A stretch of DNA of 64,000 nt, taken from Pseudomonas sp. UYIF39. GTDB taxonomy: Bacteria > Pseudomonadota > Gammaproteobacteria > Pseudomonadales > Pseudomonadaceae. Below the pieces are notes generated by a model. The model was not told where the DNA came from and did not search any database. It saw only the letters and a list, made by a program, of their open reading frames with translations. The stretch spans positions 496,001-560,000 of the forward strand of contig NZ_JALBYU010000001.1 in NCBI RefSeq assembly GCF_029963765.1. Direction: 5' to 3'. Made by a program: the position numbers and the translations under genes. Below, piece after piece: positions 19,524 to 28,440 of this stretch; the first letter of the stretch is position 1; each line of letters starts with the position of its first letter.

Positions 19524-22061
19524 TTATTTCACCGGAGGTTTTTTCACGCCTTTCTTGCCCTTGGCAGGTTTGCGCACCGGACTCGCAACCTTGGCGATGG
19601 GGTCTGGGGTCACTGCGGGTATTTTCTGCTTGATTGGCTCAGGGGTTACTGCTGGGGCTTGCTGTTTGATCGGCTCAGGGGTTACCGCCGGGGCTTTTTG
19701 CTTGATTGGCTCTGGGGCTACCACCGGGGCTTTTTGCTTGATTGGCTGTGGGGCTACCACCGGAACTTTCTCTTCGATGGCATCGGCTTCACCCGGTGGT
19801 TGGGTCAGGCTGAAACCTGGCAGCGGCACGTCGAGCAGCGTGTGCAGCTCACGCCAGAATGGGTTGTCTGCGCCGCTGGTCAGCAGTTCCGGCAGCAAAT
19901 TGGCGACGGCTGCCAACACTTGCTGGCGTTCTTCGACCTCGGCAAGCATCACGGGCAGGCTGTGCAGGCTTTCTAGCGGATGGGTAGCGACCAGCAGTTT
20001 TTGCAGGCGCAGGGTTTCGCGCAAATCAAGCGGCTCGGCACTGTAGTCCTGAAGCAACACTTGCAGCTGCAGGATCAATTTTTCGACACTTTCCTTGCCC
20101 GGTTCGTCGCTGTCGCGGCCCAGCAGGAACAGGATCCGTATCAAGGCTTCCATCAGGCCGCCAAGGGGCAGGGCATCCTGCAAGCGCTCGATCAAAACCT
20201 TGTCGTGCTGCTCGGCATGTTCCTGCAGATTTCGCCCGGGTGCATTGCCGGCGAGGCTGTTGAGTACGCCATACACGCCGTAGAAACACATTTCCTGAGC
20301 CGCATCACGCAGATCCCGATAACCGTTCAAGGCGTCCTGCATCTGGTTGGAAAACAGTTCCTGCCAGACCAGTAACGGGTTGCTCTCGCTGGCGGGGTGA
20401 CGATCCTTGCTCACTTGAGCGGCACTGCCGGCCAGCCACCACAGCGCCGGGTTCAAACTGCTGCAGGCCACTTGCTGCTGATGGAAAGGGTGGGCGCGGC
20501 GCAGCATTTCGGCGCTCGGTTCGTTGATCAGCTGGCGCAACCATGGGCGTATGAATTCGTCGTACACACTGTTGTTGATATCGGACGCGCGCTGGACCAG
20601 CGCAAATTCGCGATCGTCATCACGGGGCGGCTGCACCTGGCCATGGATATCGGCGATACGTCGACGTTCGAAACGCACGGCATACTGCGTCGCCGAGTTC
20701 TCCGGCAGGTCTTCGATCAGCATTTCATACAGCCCGGCCGACAGCGCATTGATCGCATCGACCGCACCGAGTAATTCACGGTGCTCACGCCGCGCCACTT
20801 CACCGGACACGAAGATGCCCAGGTGACCGATGCTCGCGTGTCGCAAGTAAACGATGGTGCGTCCGGCATTTTGCAACGCGAGATCGCTGGGATAAACGTC
20901 GGAGATCCAGTCCAGTGCCTGCTGCGGAGGGGTGATGTTGTCACCATACGAGCAGAACACCACCACCGGCACCTCAATCAGCTTGAGGTCAAGCCCGCTG
21001 CTCTTGCGACCGAGGCCACCGGACAGCCGATTGCCGATAAACAGGTCGTCGACAATCATCTCGATCTCTTCGCCATTGAGCAGGGTCGGGCTACCCCACC
21101 AGCGTTCGAAATCCAGGAAGCGTGCGGCCTCGCTGTCGACTTCGCTGAACAGGTGGTAGTACTTGCCCCACCAGGCGTTGGCCGGGTCCAGGTTTTCGAA
21201 ATTGCTGACCAGCCAGGTGCCGTCGAAACGGTCATTACCCAGGTCGCTACCGAGCCGTGCCATCCAGCCACCGCCCAGCAGACCGCCGGAATAGCGCATC
21301 GGATTGCGGCCATTGACGCCGGCCCAGTACGACAACGGTGCACCGTTGACGATGATCAGCCCCGGCAGCTCCGGACGGGTGGCGGCGAGCCCCATTAACG
21401 CCCAGCCCGCCTGGCAGTTGCCGATTACCACGGGTTTGGTGCTGTCGGGATGTCGGGCGTTGACGACTTCGATGAACCGCGCCTGGGCTTCTGTGATATC
21501 GGCGAGGGTTTGCCCAGGGCGGGGCGAGTGACTGAAGGAGATGAAGTAGGTGGGGTGGCCGGCTCTCAGGCTTTCGCCGATGACCGAATCCTGTTTGAAA
21601 CCGCCGATGCCCGAGCCGTGACCGCCGCGGGGGTCGATGATGATCACCGGCTGTTTTTTGCTGTCGATCTGTTGTCCGGGACCGCCAACGATTTGCAACA
21701 ACGAATAGTTGACCGGGCGGGGCAGGTCTTCACCGGCGACCAGCGTTTCATGATTGAACTTGAGCAGCAGCGGATACCCGGCGCGTTCGTGGGCCAGGGT
21801 GTTGTCGCCGCGCTGACGCAAGGTGTCCCAGAACAACACGCTGCGTTGGCCGAGGTCCGTGAAGTATTCCTGCCAGTCAGCAGGCGTTGGCTGTCGGAGT
21901 TGCCCAAGGCTTAAAGGCGCGAAGGTCTTGGCCTGGCGCTTCTGCACGGCGTCGAGGACGTTGCGGGTATTGAGGCGTTGCAGATGATTCAGGTGTTCGA
22001 ACAAGCCGGCGGGTTCGGAGAACTCTTCATCTTGCAGCGCAATATTTAATTCCTGACCCAT
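19524..22061 (-). CDS. DUF3141 alpha/beta-hydrolase, PHA-synthase-like, with repeat tail
   Basis: The 845-residue protein is of the DUF3141 family, sometimes annotated as 3-hydroxyalkanoate synthetase. An alpha/beta-hydrolase core is visible: IIIDPRGGHGSGIGG, then GNCQAGWALMG with Cys in the nucleophile elbow as in PHA synthases, and HASIGHLGIFV near the active-site His. A helical region follows. The last about 80 residues are low-complexity: five 12-residue units built on P-x-P-I-K-Q-K-A-P, then a Lys-rich end. It is divergent from the phasin gene across a shared regulatory region. Function is unproven; a role at PHB granules is inferred from context and from the PhaF-like basic tail. Confidence 0.85.
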   Translation of the reverse strand: MGQELNIALQDEEFSEPAGLFEHLNHLQRLNTRNVLDAVQKRQAKTFAPLSLGQLRQPTPADWQEYFTDLGQRSVLFWDTLRQRGDNTLAHERAGYPLLLKFNHETLVAGEDLPRPVNYSLLQIVGGPGQQIDSKKQPVIIIDPRGGHGSGIGGFKQDSVIGESLRAGHPTYFISFSHSPRPGQTLADITEAQARFIEVVNARHPDSTKPVVIGNCQAGWALMGLAATRPELPGLIIVNGAPLSYWAGVNGRNPMRYSGGLLGGGWMARLGSDLGNDRFDGTWLVSNFENLDPANAWWGKYYHLFSEVDSEAARFLDFERWWGSPTLLNGEEIEMIVDDLFIGNRLSGGLGRKSSGLDLKLIEVPVVVFCSYGDNITPPQQALDWISDVYPSDLALQNAGRTIVYLRHASIGHLGIFVSGEVARREHRELLGAVDAINALSAGLYEMLIEDLPENSATQYAVRFERRRIADIHGQVQPPRDDDREFALVQRASDINNSVYDEFIRPWLRQLINEPSAEMLRRAHPFHQQQVACSSLNPALWWLAGSAAQVSKDRHPASESNPLLVWQELFSNQMQDALNGYRDLRDAAQEMCFYGVYGVLNSLAGNAPGRNLQEHAEQHDKVLIERLQDALPLGGLMEALIRILFLLGRDSDEPGKESVEKLILQLQVLLQDYSAEPLDLRETLRLQKLLVATHPLESLHSLPVMLAEVEERQQVLAAVANLLPELLTSGADNPFWRELHTLLDVPLPGFSLTQPPGEADAIEEKVPVVAPQPIKQKAPVVAPEPIKQKAPAVTPEPIKQQAPAVTPEPIKQKIPAVTPDPIAKVASPVRKPAKGKKGVKKPPVK
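19590..19766 (-). repeat. In-gene 36-bp tandem repeat (12-residue units)
   Basis: About five direct units of 36 bp encode variants of APVVAPEPIKQK (the last is 11 residues, ending PDPIAK). Units differ at synonymous sites and at V/A, A/T, E/Q, so it is an old coding repeat and not a recent slippage product. Confidence 0.85.
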
Positions 22062-22183
22062 CGTGATCTCCTGACGCTGTGCATGGGAACCAGCCCGTCA
22101 GACCCCTTTAGATAAAGAGGGCTACTCTGGCCGTTCGATGAGCAGGAGTTTACAGCTAACAAGGAGGGCTTTAGCAAAGTTTA

Positions 22184-22235
22184 TTTTGCAGCGCACAAAA
22201 ATAGACGTTGCCAAATGATTTTGTGCACTGCAATA
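22184..22235. promoter_or_regulatory. Paired inverted 17-bp boxes, candidate PhaR operator
   Basis: TTTTGCAGCGCACAAAA (22184-22200) and TTTTGTGCACTGCAATA (22219-22235) are inverted copies: the second matches the complement of the first at 15 of 17 positions, with centres 35 bp apart. They lie between the DUF3141 gene (-) and the phasin gene (+). PhaR proteins are known to bind TGC/GCA-type sites before phasin genes, so PhaR is the natural candidate. Confidence 0.6.
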
Positions 22236-22316
22236 TCAAGGCTAACGCGATGACTGGCCGGATCGCTATCGCGTCCTCAGGCCCATCAGGGCCTTCCAGT
22301 ACCAGGAGATTCAAGC

Positions 22317-22886
22317 ATGTCTTTTTTCAATTCGGAAAAACTGCAAACCGCTCAGAAAGCCAACCTCGATCTGTTGCAGCAAATCAGCGGCAAAGTCTTC
22401 GCCAGCGTTGAACAGCTCAGCCAGTTGCAGTTCAAGGCACTGCGCGACTCCACCGAAGAGCACTTCGAAGGTGTTCGCAAGCTGCTGGCCGTCCGTGATC
22501 CACAGGGTTTCGCCGAGCTGCAGGCTTCGTTCACCCAGCCGAGCGCACAGGCCGAACGTCTGGCCGAGTTCAATCGTCAGGTTCAAGCGCTGATCGTGGG
22601 TACTCAGTCGGACATCGCCAAACTGACCTCGAGCCAGGTCGAAGCGGGCACCCAACAGGTGCAAGAGTTCGTTGAAACCATCAGCAAGAATGCACCGGCC
22701 GGCTCCGAGCCTGTTGTGGCAGCGTTCAAGTCGAGCCTGGCGAATGCCGGTACCGTGTTCGAAAGCGCACAGAAAGCTGTAAAACAGGCTGCCGATGTGG
22801 CTCAGAGCAGTTTCGACGCAGCGACTGCCGCGGCCACCAAAGCGGCCCCAGAAGCAAGCGCCAAGGCTACCAGCGGTAACAAGTAA
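22317..22886 (+). CDS. phaP: Phasin, PHB granule surface protein
   Basis: The 189-residue protein is mostly amphipathic helix with the phasin family pattern (FNSEKLQTAQKANLDLLQQI at the N-terminus). An Ala/Lys-rich tail follows. Phasins coat PHB granules and control their number and size. The start has CCAGGAG upstream, and a strong terminator follows at 22902-22950. Its promoter region contains the paired boxes proposed for PhaR. Confidence 0.92.
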   Translation: MSFFNSEKLQTAQKANLDLLQQISGKVFASVEQLSQLQFKALRDSTEEHFEGVRKLLAVRDPQGFAELQASFTQPSAQAERLAEFNRQVQALIVGTQSDIAKLTSSQVEAGTQQVQEFVETISKNAPAGSEPVVAAFKSSLANAGTVFESAQKAVKQAADVAQSSFDAATAAATKAAPEASAKATSGNK

Positions 22887-22901
22887 GTCACGTTAAGCAA
22901 G

Positions 22902-22950
22902 CGGCACCAATGGCGATGGGTTCATTCCCCATCGCCATTTTTTTGTGCCG
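22902..22950 (+). terminator. Rho-independent terminator of the phasin gene
   Basis: AATGGCGATGGG (22909-22920) pairs with CCCATCGCCATT (22928-22939), followed by a run of T. An outer CGGCAC/GTGCCG pair flanks the structure. It separates phaP from the convergent norD end. Confidence 0.92.
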
Positions 22951-22978
22951 CGGAAAACCTTGGCGGGGCGGCTCTGAA

Positions 22979-25000
22979 TCACGCTGATACCAGTATCCTG
23001 ATCCAGTCCAGCAGGACCCCGGGCAACAGTTCGGGTCTGTGCAGCAAGGCATATTGCCGCGAGCCGAATACCGCCGGCAGGTAATTCGCCGCCTGGCGGT
23101 CGATGGTCAAACAGAAGGGATAGATGCCTTGGAGCTTGGCTTCGGTCACGGCCTGACGCATGTCTTCCACACCATAGCGGCCTTCGTACTGATCAACATC
23201 GTTCGGCTTGCCGTCAGAGAGCAGTAACAAGAGACGGTGCGTGGCGGCTTCGCGCATCAGCAATGTGCTGGCGTGGCGCAGGGCTGCGCCGGCCCGGGTA
23301 TAGCATTCCGGTTCGAGGGCGGCAATGCGCCGACCGACTTCATGGCTGTAGCGCTCATCGAATGCTTTCAAGGTGCGGATCGTGACCCGCTGCGGTCCTT
23401 CGCCGGAAAACGCCAGCATGCTATAAGGCTCGCCCAGGCTCTGCAGCGCCAGACAGACCAGCAGCAACGCCTCGCGCTCGACATCAATGACCCGGCGATG
23501 ACTGGACAGCCAGCTGTCGGTGGAGCCGCTGACGTCGATCAGCAACATGATCGCCATGTCGCGCCGGCCACGGCGCTGGGTCTGATACAGCGCCTGCGGC
23601 ATGCTCAGGCCGGCGCGGGCCTCGGCGCAACCGTCGATATACGCCTCCAGATCGATATCGTCGCCCTCCCATTGTTTGCGCAGCCTGACGCGTTGGGCTC
23701 GCAGACTTTCGAATTGCCGGCGGATGGCATCGAGCACCGGACGGTGAGTGTCGAGGGTTCGCTCTACCCACTGCTGCGGGCCTTCCAGGGCAGGACACAG
23801 TTGCAGGGTCGCCCCCGGATCACGGTAGACCTGGCGGCGGTAATCCCACTCGGGGTAGCTGATTGCGTTGTTGGCGAGATCCTGTGCACCGCGCTGAGCG
23901 CGGGTCTGTGGCGGGTCGTCGGACAGCAGCACTTCTTTCGGGCGATCTGCCGTGATCACCAGTCGGGCTTCGTTGAGTTCGGACAATGACTCGGCAAAAT
24001 CAGCTGCTGGTGTGTCGGTATCCCGGTCGGCAGGGCGCTGCATCCCCATGGGGTCTTCGGCCTTTTCCAGCGGTTCGGCGGGCTGCACCATCCACAGGCC
24101 TTGTTCCTGATCATCGTCCTCGCCGGCACAGGCTTCGCGCACAGTGGGCTGACGTGCGAGGCGGGCACTGCGCGGCAGGGTATCGACTGTGTCGATGTCA
24201 CCGGGCAAGGGCTGCACCTTCAGACCCACCGGCGGCTCGCGCAGGTCGCCGGTCCAGGCATCAAGCAGCAACTGATGAGCGCCGATCTCGTGAGATTCGT
24301 CGACGGACAGGAGACGCCTTGCGAGGGTTTCTGACTGTTGCAGGGAGTCGGCTGTTTTGGCAGGTATCTCCAGCCCTTCCAGAGGCGTGCCGCATTCGCT
24401 GCTCAGCAGTAAACGAAGGAAGTTTTCCAAGGGTTGTCGATGATTGGGAAAGGCGTGAAGCGGCGGGCGAGTCGCCAGGGCATGTTGGCGCAAGCCATGG
24501 ATCGATGGCGCCAATCCCGGCAACAGTCGCACCAAATCCGTATCGGCGGCCCAGGCTTCCAGAATTAGATAGACGCTGCGCTGCATCGGGTTGTCGAGGG
24601 CTGACAGGGCGCTGGCACTGCCTCGTCGGGCACACATCGCCTGTCGCAAGGCCAGGGTTCTATAACGTTCCAGCGTGAGCGGACCCTCGTTGCTGCCCAA
24701 GTCCTCCGGTAGCCATATGGTCACGCCATCGGTCGCCGGGACGGCGCTTTGCCGACACGGCTTCTCGTGACGCAGCAAAAGCTTTTTCAGGAACGTGGGG
24801 GGCGAGGGTGGTTGCGCGACGCGCAGCGAATAGTGGGTGTCGAACACCGCCTTGATCAGTAAATCGAGGTGTTGTGCGACATCCCCAAGGGCGACGATTT
24901 TTGCAGCGTCCGAGGGTGCCCGGTGACGACGCCACAACGCCTGCGCATACACCGTAGCGTGGCGTGCGACGTCGGTGATGAGGTCCTCGGCTTCGGCCAT
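22979..25000 (-). CDS. norD: NorD, von Willebrand factor A protein for NO reductase activation
   Basis: The 673-residue cytoplasmic protein has a C-terminal VWA domain with a MIDAS motif DVSGSTDS near residue 490 and LLLLSDGKPND further on. With NorQ it forms a MoxR-VWA pair that in this family is needed to make active cytochrome c-dependent NO reductase. The middle part is acidic and low in conservation. It starts right after the norQ stop codon. Confidence 0.92.
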   Translation of the reverse strand: MAEAEDLITDVARHATVYAQALWRRHRAPSDAAKIVALGDVAQHLDLLIKAVFDTHYSLRVAQPPSPPTFLKKLLLRHEKPCRQSAVPATDGVTIWLPEDLGSNEGPLTLERYRTLALRQAMCARRGSASALSALDNPMQRSVYLILEAWAADTDLVRLLPGLAPSIHGLRQHALATRPPLHAFPNHRQPLENFLRLLLSSECGTPLEGLEIPAKTADSLQQSETLARRLLSVDESHEIGAHQLLLDAWTGDLREPPVGLKVQPLPGDIDTVDTLPRSARLARQPTVREACAGEDDDQEQGLWMVQPAEPLEKAEDPMGMQRPADRDTDTPAADFAESLSELNEARLVITADRPKEVLLSDDPPQTRAQRGAQDLANNAISYPEWDYRRQVYRDPGATLQLCPALEGPQQWVERTLDTHRPVLDAIRRQFESLRAQRVRLRKQWEGDDIDLEAYIDGCAEARAGLSMPQALYQTQRRGRRDMAIMLLIDVSGSTDSWLSSHRRVIDVEREALLLVCLALQSLGEPYSMLAFSGEGPQRVTIRTLKAFDERYSHEVGRRIAALEPECYTRAGAALRHASTLLMREAATHRLLLLLSDGKPNDVDQYEGRYGVEDMRQAVTEAKLQGIYPFCLTIDRQAANYLPAVFGSRQYALLHRPELLPGVLLDWIRILVSA

Positions 25001-25816
25001 CTAGATAAATGTCAGGTCGACAAGGTCGCGCATGGCCGCGACCAGCACCGCGTCATCGGACAGCGGCGAGATCAACGCGACCCGGCACGCGATGGGCGCA
25101 GCAATGCCGCGGGCAATCAGCCGCGCAGTGGCAATCAGTAGACGAGTGCTGGGGACTTCTGCCAGCCCTCGGTCCTGCAAGGCGCGTAGCCGCTGGGCGA
25201 GGGTGACCAGGGCGTGGGCGCTGGCGTAGTCGGTGCCACCCTCATGGATGACGATGGCGATTTCGCGCTCGGCCGGCGGGAAGTCAAAATCCAGCGCCAC
25301 AAAGCGCTGGCGGGTACTCGGTTTCAAATCCTTGAGTATTCGTTGGTAGCCGGGGTTGTAGGACACCACCAGCTGAAAGTGTGGTGAGGCTTCGAGGATC
25401 TCGCCGATTTTGTCCAGCGGCAGAATCCGTCGGTGGTCGGTCAGCGGGTGCAGGACGACAATCGTGTCTTGCCGCGCTTCGACCACTTCGTCCAGGTAAC
25501 AGATAGCGCCTTCGCGGACGGCTCGGGTCAGCGGGCCTTCCGTCCAATGGGTGCCCTGGTGTCCGATCAGGAAACGCCCGACCAGGTCGCTGGCACTCAG
25601 ATCGTCATGGCAGGAAATGGTGATCAACGGGCGCTTGAGACGCCAGGCCATGTGTTCGACAAAACGGGTTTTGCCAGAACCGGTGGGGCCTTTGAGCATG
25701 ACGGCCAGTTGCTGCGCGTGGCATTGCTCGAAAATCGCCACCTCGTCGCCGCTCGGCTGGTAATAAGGTTCAGCTTGCAGCGCTGCGGGTTCGGCGTGCA
25801 TCAGCGAACGTTCCAT
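25001..25816 (-). CDS. norQ: NorQ, MoxR-type AAA+ ATPase
   Basis: The 271-residue ATPase has Walker A GPTGSGKTRF near residue 43, Walker B ICYLDEVVEA, and sensor 1 VVSYNPGYQ. The family acts as a chaperone with NorD in inserting the non-haem iron of NorB. The start overlaps the norB stop codon by one base, so the four genes norC-norB-norQ-norD form one operon. Confidence 0.94.
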   Translation of the reverse strand: MERSLMHAEPAALQAEPYYQPSGDEVAIFEQCHAQQLAVMLKGPTGSGKTRFVEHMAWRLKRPLITISCHDDLSASDLVGRFLIGHQGTHWTEGPLTRAVREGAICYLDEVVEARQDTIVVLHPLTDHRRILPLDKIGEILEASPHFQLVVSYNPGYQRILKDLKPSTRQRFVALDFDFPPAEREIAIVIHEGGTDYASAHALVTLAQRLRALQDRGLAEVPSTRLLIATARLIARGIAAPIACRVALISPLSDDAVLVAAMRDLVDLTFI

Positions 25817-27192
25817 TACAGCGCCGCGCCAGAGGCTTGAGGTGTGGCCAGGACCGGATCGGCTTCATCGACATTGAAGTCCGGCGCATGGCGGAAAAAT
25901 TCGAAGATGAACAGTCCGGCACCCAGGCTGAACATCGACGCTGTCGCCACCAGCATCAGGAAGTGCACCTGAATCTTCAGCTGCACGTCCAGGTAGCCCA
26001 GGCCGAGAATGCGTTCAAGGTACACCTGACCAATGCCCGCCGTGGCAAATGACAGGGTCATGCCGAACATTCCCCCCAACTGCAGCCAGAACGCCCAGTA
26101 ACCGATACTGCTTTCCTCCACCGGACGACGGGTCATGCCGGGCAGCGCATAGGTGATCATTGCAAGGACAATCATGGCATAGGCACCATAGAAGGCTGCG
26201 TGGCCATGCATGGCGGTAATCAGGGTGCCGTGGGTCCACTTGTTGACGTCGGGGAAGGTGTGGGCCAACCCCAGCAGACCGGCGCCGAACATGGTGAACA
26301 CGGCGCTGCCCAAGGTCCAGTGCAAGGCCAGTTTGTTGGGGTGAGAGAGGCCGGAGCGGCGCATCGCGTTGTAGGCATAGATCGCCATGCCGATCAGCGC
26401 CATCGGCTCAAGCGCACTGAAGAAGCCACCCAGTGGCAGCCAGTAATGGGGAACGCCGATCCAGTAATAATGGTGTGCGGTGCCCAGAATGCCGGCAATG
26501 AACACCAGGCCGACGATCACGTACAGCCACTTCTCCATCACCTCGCGGTCAGCGCCGGACAGCCGGATCAGCAGATAGGCAAGGAAGCCGCCCTGGATCA
26601 TCTCCCAGACACCTTCGACCCACAGGTGGATGGTCCACCAGCGGTAATAGATCGACACCACGTAACTTTCATAATGCAGCAGCGCTGGCAGAAAGAGCAC
26701 GGCGGCGCTGGCCAGGCCCAGCAGCAGGACGCCCTCGGTGGCTGTGAAACGCCCGGCCTTCTTGATTGTCATGCCGATGTTGTAGAGGAACATCAGCATG
26801 CAAATCACGATCACGATCTTGTGGGGCAGCGGCTGTTCGAGCAGCTTGTTCCCGGTGCCATAACCGAACAGGTAACCAAGAACGGCGGTGACTCCCATGG
26901 CCGTCCACAACCCGAGCTGGATGTAAGCCAGTTTAGTGCTGTGCAACTCGCCCCGGGATTCATCTGGCACCATCCAGTAAGTCGCGCCCATGAACCCAGT
27001 AAGCACCCAGACGATCAACAGATTAGTGTGAATGGACTTGGTGACATCGAATGGCAAGAGGTTCAGCAGCGGATCCGGCCCGAGGTATTTGGCCGCCGAG
27101 AGCAGGCCGAAGACCAGTTGCAGGCCAAACAACACCATGGCAACGGCGAAATACCAGTAGGCGACGGATTGAGATCTGTAGCGCATGGTCAT
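25816..27192 (-). CDS. norB: Nitric oxide reductase large subunit NorB (cNOR type)
   Basis: The 458-residue protein has 12 membrane helices and reduces NO to N2O at a haem b3-FeB centre. FeB ligands are visible as HLWVEGVWE and TAHHYYW; the Glu of ALEPM and the haem ligands GHAAFYGAY follow. It lacks the N-terminal extension of quinol-type qNOR, so it needs the separate NorC. It is 9 bp from norC. Confidence 0.95.
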   Translation of the reverse strand: MTMRYRSQSVAYWYFAVAMVLFGLQLVFGLLSAAKYLGPDPLLNLLPFDVTKSIHTNLLIVWVLTGFMGATYWMVPDESRGELHSTKLAYIQLGLWTAMGVTAVLGYLFGYGTGNKLLEQPLPHKIVIVICMLMFLYNIGMTIKKAGRFTATEGVLLLGLASAAVLFLPALLHYESYVVSIYYRWWTIHLWVEGVWEMIQGGFLAYLLIRLSGADREVMEKWLYVIVGLVFIAGILGTAHHYYWIGVPHYWLPLGGFFSALEPMALIGMAIYAYNAMRRSGLSHPNKLALHWTLGSAVFTMFGAGLLGLAHTFPDVNKWTHGTLITAMHGHAAFYGAYAMIVLAMITYALPGMTRRPVEESSIGYWAFWLQLGGMFGMTLSFATAGIGQVYLERILGLGYLDVQLKIQVHFLMLVATASMFSLGAGLFIFEFFRHAPDFNVDEADPVLATPQASGAAL

Positions 27193-27201
27193 CCCCTGCG
27201 G

Positions 27202-28062
27202 TTACTGGAACGACGCCAGATAGGCGACCAGTTGATCGATCTGTTCGGGCGTTAGCGATTTGGCGAAGGTGTCCGGCATGAAGGACATACCGTTGGCGGA
27301 AAACATGTCGCCCGGATGCAGGTAGGCACTCGGCGTGACGATGGATTCGCGGATGAAACCTTCGGCGTCCTTGGCCTTGCCTTTATAGTCAGGCGAGGCG
27401 ATGACCTGCTTGGCCCGATTGGCCAACCCGGCGAGTGATGGCCCGGCGAGGTTGACGCCCGGAGCAATCGAGTGGCAAGCGCTGCACACCGGCGTTGCGG
27501 TCGTTCGAAACAACGCCTCGCCCAGGGCGATCGGGTCTTCCTTGCCGGACACCGGGCGGGCGGCGGGAGGTGGTTGGCCGCCGCCGGTGGCATTCTGCTG
27601 TGCCACGGTGAGGTCCATGCCGGGGATCGACGCACCGGTCACCAGAATCGGGCGCGGTGGCCAGCCTTGATTGTCGACCTTGCTCACCCAGTCGAGGAAG
27701 GTGATCAAATCGGCGATTTCCTCGTCGCCGAGTTTCAGGTTCGGCATCAGTCGGCGATGGCGTTTCTCGTCATAGAACTTTGAGGGGTCTTTGAGGAACG
27801 CAGTGAGATAAGGGGCGCCGCGCTGCTGGGTGATTTTCGTCAGATCCGGGGCGTAATAAGCCCCCTCGCCGAACAGGGTGTGGCAATTGATGCAATTGTA
27901 TTGATGCCAGACATCCTTGCCGCGAGTGACCTGCGGCGTGATCTGTTGGGCATTGGTCAGTGTGGGAAACTGTCGGTGACTGTCGACAGTCATGCCCAGA
28001 AACACCACAGCGGCGATTGCCGTCGATATCAGCGCGAATGAGCGTGTCTGGCGTTTGTTCAT
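27202..28062 (-). CDS. norC: NorC with an extra C-terminal cytochrome c domain
   Basis: Residues about 1-150 are a normal NorC: an N-terminal anchor, then CINCHTLFGEGAYYAPDL with one c haem. Typical NorC stops near residue 150, but this protein has 286 residues. After a Pro/Gly linker (GGGQPPPAARP) it carries a second cytochrome c domain with CSACH near residue 193 and GMSFMP, whose Met is a likely axial ligand. It is a one-frame fusion with no sign of a frameshift. The second domain may be the site that takes electrons from a soluble donor. Confidence 0.92.
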   Translation of the reverse strand: MNKRQTRSFALISTAIAAVVFLGMTVDSHRQFPTLTNAQQITPQVTRGKDVWHQYNCINCHTLFGEGAYYAPDLTKITQQRGAPYLTAFLKDPSKFYDEKRHRRLMPNLKLGDEEIADLITFLDWVSKVDNQGWPPRPILVTGASIPGMDLTVAQQNATGGGQPPPAARPVSGKEDPIALGEALFRTTATPVCSACHSIAPGVNLAGPSLAGLANRAKQVIASPDYKGKAKDAEGFIRESIVTPSAYLHPGDMFSANGMSFMPDTFAKSLTPEQIDQLVAYLASFQ

Positions 28063-28072
28063 TGCGAACTCC

Positions 28073-28183
28073 CTATACGCCGATACCGGTCCAATAGGTG
28101 ATGCCGATCACTCCGGCATAGACGACCGCGCTGGCCATCAGCACGAGCACTGCATAGCTGACGAGCTTCAAGACTTTGTGCAC
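28073..28183 (-). CDS. Small single-helix membrane protein before norC
   Basis: This 36-residue ORF starts at GTG with GGGAGGCAG seven bases upstream and ends 10 bases before norC. It begins M-H-K-V-L-K and has one hydrophobic helix (about residues 7-30, SYAVLVLMASAVVYAGVIGI), ending YWTGIGV. Position, spacing and ribosome-binding site support a real gene in the nor operon. It resembles the tiny accessory subunits of haem-copper oxidases in size and topology only. No family is recognised. Confidence 0.6.
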   Translation of the reverse strand: MHKVLKLVSYAVLVLMASAVVYAGVIGITYWTGIGV

Positions 28184-28237
28184 GACTGCCTCCCAATGTG
28201 AAAGTGCAGGTGGAAAGTGCCTGGTCATTCGCGTTAT

Positions 28238-28254
28238 GCATTAAGTATTAATGC
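28238..28254. promoter_or_regulatory. Perfect palindrome upstream of the nor operon
   Basis: GCATTAAGTATTAATGC is a 7-3-7 palindrome 55 bases upstream of the small ORF that starts the nor operon. It is in a 257-bp gap (28184-28440) that has no Fnr/Dnr consensus (TTGAT-N4-ATCAA). It may be an operator or may contain the -10 region. Confidence 0.4.
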
Positions 28255-28440
28255 GCGCGAAAGAGCGTTAGCCCGTTGCGCTGACGATTGCTTGAGGTCT
28301 GCATTCGAACAGTTGCGAACAGGCGCTAAAGATTGACGACTTCACCAAGCCTTGCGTTTAAGTGCCGTGGTTCAGTGGGGGAGGCAGGATGACTGTGAGC
28401 CTAGTAGACGTCGCACGACTGTCAATGACTCGGGAGTACT

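Noticed and set aside
19590..19766. Tandem repeat as a CRISPR or minisatellite
   Set aside because: Units are in-frame, 36 bp, without spacers, and encode the tail of an intact protein.
28184..28440. Fnr/Dnr box before nor
   Set aside because: No TTGAT-N4-ATCAA match was found; TTGACGACTTCACCAA has the wrong second half.
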